Source: an uncultured Lachnospiraceae bacterium
Lineage (GTDB): Bacteria; Bacillota; Clostridia; Lachnospirales; Lachnospiraceae
Assembly: GCA_934343915.1 (NCBI GenBank)
Contig: CAKRIL010000006.1
Coordinates: forward strand, 1-64,000
DNA: 64,000 nucleotides
Direction: 5' to 3'
Shown here piece after piece: positions 60,475-64,000 of the stretch. Numbering within the stretch: the first letter of the stretch is position 1; each line of letters begins with the position of its first letter. A program made the position numbers and the translations under genes. The notes below the pieces were generated by a model that was not told the DNA's origin, did not search any database, and was given only the letters and a program-made list of their open reading frames with translations.

Positions 60475-62580
60475 ATGCAGAAAAGAAAAGGCTTTGAGGA
60501 GTATTATGCAGAGGCACTGACATCTATACCGTTGTATAATAGTGAGTGGACAGACTTTAATGCGTCGGATCCCGGAATAACAATGATTGAAAATCTTACA
60601 GCGTTTAATGTTCTTCAGCAGAGCTTTTTAGAGCGTGCGGTGCAGGACTGCAGGCCGGATATGCTTAAGCTTACCGGGTTCGGGCAGGGAAAGCCGCATG
60701 CGGCAAAGGTATATGTAAGGGCCAAAAATGTCACGGAAGCATTTTTGCTTCCATCTAATCAGAAGTTCACGGTGGGAGATCTGACATTTGAGAATAACAG
60801 GGCTGTTGAGATTACGGACGCACGAATAGAGCATGTTTTTCATATTGAGAACAAGAGGGTTGTATCACATGACAGGGTTCTTGATGAAGACTTGCCTGCG
60901 AGCGAGAGTGTATTCGGTGGGAAGGCAGAAGCCGGCAGCATGGTCTATTTCATATTGAATGCCGTGCCACAGCCGGGAATGGAAATGCTTGTGTATTTCA
61001 CGGTAGATGACAGCTATAGGAGAAACGTACTTGATTTGAAACAAAAGAATCCATTTGCGCAGATGAAGTGGCAGTTATACACAACTGAAGGATATACAGA
61101 TTTAAAGGTCAACGATTTCACAGGCTGTTTTTTGCAGGATGGTGTTGTAAGGCTCCAGATGTGCAGACAGCCGGCGTGCCGGTATGTGCATTATGGTTAT
61201 GACGGCTATGCGGTAAGGGCAGTCCTTGAGCGGGCGGATTACGATATTATTCCAAGGCTTAAGCATGTGGATGGCTTTGTATTTGAAGCGTGGCAGAAAT
61301 CTTCGGAGGCACTGTGCTATACATTTAAGGCTGATGACAATATAGTCATATATAATGATATGGCGGAGCTTGGCTATGTATCGGTGTTTGTGCGGGAGCA
61401 GGACAGTGCTGATGACCAAGGCTATAGGAAATATGAGCTTGTCTCTGTGGACAACTATGATTTTGACGAAGGCTCAGATCCGTGGGATGGGAAAAGGTGC
61501 TGCATATTCAAGCATTTGGCGTCTGGGATGTTCAGGATGAGCTTTGATATGCAGAATAAATGCAGACTCGGAGATTATTCAAATGCCGTTAAGCTTGTCG
61601 TGTATGGGGACACGGCGATGAGAGGCTACCGTCTGGGAACAGTATATGGCTACGATAATCAAGAGCTTGAGCTTCCGTGCTCCGGCGTCATAGATGATTA
61701 TTTTTCTGTTATTGTCGAGCGGGATACACAGAATGGCACATTCTATGACTTTGTCAAGCCGGGCAGCAAGGGAGAGGATGAATTGTCCTATCATTTGAGT
61801 ATTGAGGGGGACAAGATGATTATAGATGACGCAGGCAGGTATATAAATGCGGTTATCTATATAGGTACCATGGCGTGCACACAGGGCGGGGCAGGAAATA
61901 TTGATGCGGGAAAGCACATGCTTCCGGCAGGCTATACTTCACAGGTGGAGTTCTTAAACGTATCAAAGGGGAGCGGCGGCAGTGATATGGATTCGGTTGA
62001 GCAGTTGGAGAAGTTGTACAGGCTTGCAGGCAGTTCATCTTATACCGCAGTTACGGCGGACGATTATAAACGCATAATAAAAAATACACCGGGGCTTTGC
62101 ATAAAAAAGGTGAATGCCTTTTACAATGCAGATACAAATGAGGTCTCAATTGCCGTGCTGCCTGAATCTACCAGAGCACTGCCAAGACTTTCGGGTGAAT
62201 ATAAGGAGCTTCTCTTAAAACAGATTGAAAGGTACAGAATGCTCTGCACCAGGGTAAACATTACCGGACCGGAGTATGCCTGTGTTGACGCTTATGTGAA
62301 GCTTAAGGCTGTCCGGACGGCTTATGCAAAGGAGAAGGCGGAGAAGCTGCTTGAGAGCCTGTTAGATTATATCAACACGAACAAGAATTTTGGCGACAGG
62401 CTGGAATTTGAAAATGTATATAAGCACATTTTAAGGCTTGAAGATGTGTCAGGAGTTGATGAGCTTCAGCTAAGCTGCAATTCGGCACATGTTATATACA
62501 GCGGACTTGACATTATACCGGACAACAACTGCCTTTTGTATCCCGGAACAATAACAGTCAGGCTGGAGGAGGAATATTAA
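60475..62580 (+). CDS. Baseplate J-like protein, second copy (Pvc12-like)
   Basis: A 701-residue wedge protein. LTSIPLYNSEWTDFNASDPGITMIENLTAFNVLQQ is the conserved N-terminal segment shared with the first copy. The C-terminal domain contains LYRLAGSSSYTAVTADDYKRIIKNTPGLCIKKVNAF, typical of J proteins. GGAGGA lies before the ATG. It is followed one base later by the gpI-like gene. Confidence 0.92.
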   Translation: MQKRKGFEEYYAEALTSIPLYNSEWTDFNASDPGITMIENLTAFNVLQQSFLERAVQDCRPDMLKLTGFGQGKPHAAKVYVRAKNVTEAFLLPSNQKFTVGDLTFENNRAVEITDARIEHVFHIENKRVVSHDRVLDEDLPASESVFGGKAEAGSMVYFILNAVPQPGMEMLVYFTVDDSYRRNVLDLKQKNPFAQMKWQLYTTEGYTDLKVNDFTGCFLQDGVVRLQMCRQPACRYVHYGYDGYAVRAVLERADYDIIPRLKHVDGFVFEAWQKSSEALCYTFKADDNIVIYNDMAELGYVSVFVREQDSADDQGYRKYELVSVDNYDFDEGSDPWDGKRCCIFKHLASGMFRMSFDMQNKCRLGDYSNAVKLVVYGDTAMRGYRLGTVYGYDNQELELPCSGVIDDYFSVIVERDTQNGTFYDFVKPGSKGEDELSYHLSIEGDKMIIDDAGRYINAVIYIGTMACTQGGAGNIDAGKHMLPAGYTSQVEFLNVSKGSGGSDMDSVEQLEKLYRLAGSSSYTAVTADDYKRIIKNTPGLCIKKVNAFYNADTNEVSIAVLPESTRALPRLSGEYKELLLKQIERYRMLCTRVNITGPEYACVDAYVKLKAVRTAYAKEKAEKLLESLLDYINTNKNFGDRLEFENVYKHILRLEDVSGVDELQLSCNSAHVIYSGLDIIPDNNCLLYPGTITVRLEEEY

Positions 62581-62581
62581 A

Positions 62582-63694
62582 GTGGTTTCTGATAGACGAT
62601 ATTCAATCAAGAAAAACCGGCTTATCAATGCTGTGTATGGGAACATGGAGTACATAGCAGACGCTTCAAATAGTGTATGCAGACAAAATAGTCAGAAGAA
62701 TGCTTTTTTTCTTTTACCTGCCATCGACGGAGCAGAAAACAACAGCACATGGGGCAGATTGTCAATGGATGTGTCTGCGGAGCCCTCTGTTGTCTATATA
62801 GTCCATATAATCGCACTCAATGAACAGCTTATTGCCGGGAATGATGGTGATATAAGAGTGGATAAGTATTTGTCGGATTTCGACATTGAGCAGGAAAAGA
62901 AAAATCTGTTTTTTAAGAACGCAGGAGAGGTGCGTTCGGTGAACTGCAAGGATATTCTCCTGTATAGTCTCAAAGGGAGGTATCTGTGGATATATATTGA
63001 AATACAAGGTGAGGGCAGTTTTGCATTCTCAGATATGAAGGTGGATATGGCCGGGGACAATTTTATGATGACATTTCCGCAGATATTCAGGGAGCGAAAC
63101 AGCTTCTTTCACAGATATATGTCGATTTATTCAAGTATATATAATGATTTTCAGGCGCAGATTGACAGGCTGCCGGAGCGTTTTGATATAGAGAACACTT
63201 CGTGTGAGTTTCTCATTGAGTATTTAGGCTGGCTTGGAGTAGATATTTCGCGTGAATATGCGGATGATGGGATGATAAGAAAGCTTGCGGCAGAGGCGTT
63301 TGAGATTAAAAGATACCGTGGAACAAGATATGTGCTTGAACGGATCGGAGAGATACTGCTGGGGGAAAAGCCGGTCATAATTGAGCGCAGACAGATAGCA
63401 GATAATATGAACAAGACAGACAAGCAGGTATCGGATGCGCTGTACGGCGAAAATCCGTATGATGTGTCGGTTCTTACTACTGTGGAGTGTAATGACGGCA
63501 GACGCAGATGGCTGTCCGGCTTCTTGGAACAGTTTATTCCGGTCAGATGTAAGCTCAAGCTTATTTTCCTGTGCGGACATAATGAGATGGACACCTATAC
63601 CTATATGGGTGTCAATGCGAGACTGTGGGATGCTACGGAGGTACGGCTTGATGAGGGGGGAGTGTCGCTTGATGAGATGGGGATTCTGAAATAA
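62582..63694 (+). CDS. gpI-like phage tail protein
   Basis: A 370-residue protein. The C-terminal half follows the P2 gpI/CIS pattern: FPQIFRERNSFFHRYMSIYSSIYNDFQAQIDRLPERFDIENTSCEFLIEYLGWLG, then KRYRGTRYVLERIGEILLG and FIPVRCKLKLIFL. The N-terminal 150 residues are an additional beta-rich domain. It is a baseplate protein that usually lies next to the fibres. The start is a GTG at 62582, one base after the upstream stop, with GGAGGAGGAA upstream. Confidence 0.88.
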   Translation: MVSDRRYSIKKNRLINAVYGNMEYIADASNSVCRQNSQKNAFFLLPAIDGAENNSTWGRLSMDVSAEPSVVYIVHIIALNEQLIAGNDGDIRVDKYLSDFDIEQEKKNLFFKNAGEVRSVNCKDILLYSLKGRYLWIYIEIQGEGSFAFSDMKVDMAGDNFMMTFPQIFRERNSFFHRYMSIYSSIYNDFQAQIDRLPERFDIENTSCEFLIEYLGWLGVDISREYADDGMIRKLAAEAFEIKRYRGTRYVLERIGEILLGEKPVIIERRQIADNMNKTDKQVSDALYGENPYDVSVLTTVECNDGRRRWLSGFLEQFIPVRCKLKLIFLCGHNEMDTYTYMGVNARLWDATEVRLDEGGVSLDEMGILK

Positions 63695-63818
63695 ATATGT
63701 GTAGTTTTTGTGCGTAGAAGATGATATACTGAGTGATATATTATGAAAGGGCTTGCAGATTAAGCAGAAATGGAGGAATGTGTGATAATCTGTTTTTTTA
63801 TTGTCATGCAGGGATAGG

Positions 63819-64000
63819 ATGAAGAAAACAAGCAATAATCAAACAATAAACAATCATTCAAAGGGTTACGAAAAATACGCAAAGAAGGATAAGAGGGCTA
63901 AGCAGGCTTCTAAGTCAAAGTCAGTTAAGCCGGCTAAGCCGAAGGAGGGAAGCTTCCTGTATCTGCTTCCGGAGGAGATAAGTGCAAGGCAGCTTCACGA
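63819..64000 (+). CDS. Lys-rich protein of unknown function, N-terminal part
   Basis: Sixty codons are present before the window ends. The first 45 residues are Asn- then Lys-rich (YAKKDKRAKQASKSKSVKPA), followed by GSFLYLLPEEISARQLH. Not recognised. It is on the same strand 124 bases after the gpI-like gene; that gap holds a GGAGG at 63772-63776 and very short in-frame peptides but no recognised gene, promoter or terminator. It may be the next component or a cargo of the system. Confidence 0.6.
   Translation, partial: MKKTSNNQTINNHSKGYEKYAKKDKRAKQASKSKSVKPAKPKEGSFLYLLPEEISARQLH

Larger units (their letters stand above)
33089..64000 (+). other. Contractile injection system gene cluster (open at the right edge)
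   Basis: About 20 genes in one direction with very short gaps. Recognisable parts are AAA+ ATPase, DUF4255 protein, PAAR-like tip, sheath, tube proteins, tail-assembly chaperones, CIS tube-binding proteins, gpD, gpV, gp25, two J-type proteins and a gpI-like protein. Their order from sheath to gpI is that of contractile phage tails. No head, packaging, integration or lysis gene occurs within the window. The AAA+ and DUF4255 genes are typical of extracellular or cytoplasmic CIS rather than phages. Confidence 0.9.

Noticed and set aside
63778..63822. 14-residue leader peptide overlapping the last gene (ATGA).
   Set aside because: GGAGG is only one base from its ATG, too close for initiation, and the peptide has no features.
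33089..64000. Type VI secretion system or a prophage tail.
   Set aside because: No TssJLM-type membrane complex, ClpV or Hcp/TssB-TssC split sheath is present, and no phage head or lysis gene is seen in the window.

Overview
The window is a chromosomal piece of a Gram-positive, endospore-forming clostridial bacterium, most likely a Lachnospiraceae member. This rests on gene content and order: rplS-lepB-rbgA-rnhB followed by FliK-like and FlhB-tail genes, spoIVA, yqfC-yqfD-phoH-ybeY-cdd, S21 upstream of yqfC, moderate GC and AGGAGG ribosome sites. No species can be named from sequence alone.

Positions 1-30.6 kb hold mostly housekeeping and sporulation genes, nearly all on the plus strand: ribosomal protein L19 (cut by the window edge), signal peptidase I, ribosome-assembly GTPases RbgA and Der, RNase HII, a MATE transporter, YraN, an RND/MMPL exporter overlapping a large surface protein with GLUG repeats, a YfiH/PgeF-type enzyme, a divergent PRPP-synthetase-like gene on the minus strand, PlsY, GpsA, SpoIVA, a membrane MutS-like ATPase, AlaRS, S21, the YqfC/YqfD/PhoH/YbeY/Cdd run, and a BaiN/HI0933-type flavoprotein. 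Several promoters and terminators can be read directly.

Positions 30.8-32.9 kb hold an AgrC-like sensor kinase and a LytTR response regulator on the minus strand. They diverge from the main accessory system. The 216-base region between them contains a good promoter for the regulator and LytTR-like direct repeats at a candidate promoter for the opposite operon.

From 33.1 kb to the end of the window (about 31 kb, all plus strand, tightly packed) lies a contractile injection system (CIS): AAA+ ATPase, DUF4255 tail-terminator-like protein, PAAR-like tip, one sheath, two tube-type proteins, a tail-assembly-chaperone pair with a candidate -1 frameshift site, a 1115-residue repeat protein in the tape-measure position, two CIS tube-binding proteins, gpD, gpV, gp25, two J-type baseplate proteins and a gpI-like protein. 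No capsid, portal, terminase, integrase, holin or endolysin is present, so it is neither a prophage nor an obvious tailocin within the window. Unusual for such systems, the operon also encodes four consecutive exported or membrane proteins: a degenerate kinase with a membrane anchor, a membrane MORN-repeat protein, a TolC-like coiled-coil secretory protein and an 830-residue membrane-anchored helical protein. I infer these could couple the machine to the envelope. The first two genes (a charged Lys/Glu-rich protein and a YbjN-like protein) are candidates for cargo and chaperone. The operon continues past the right edge.
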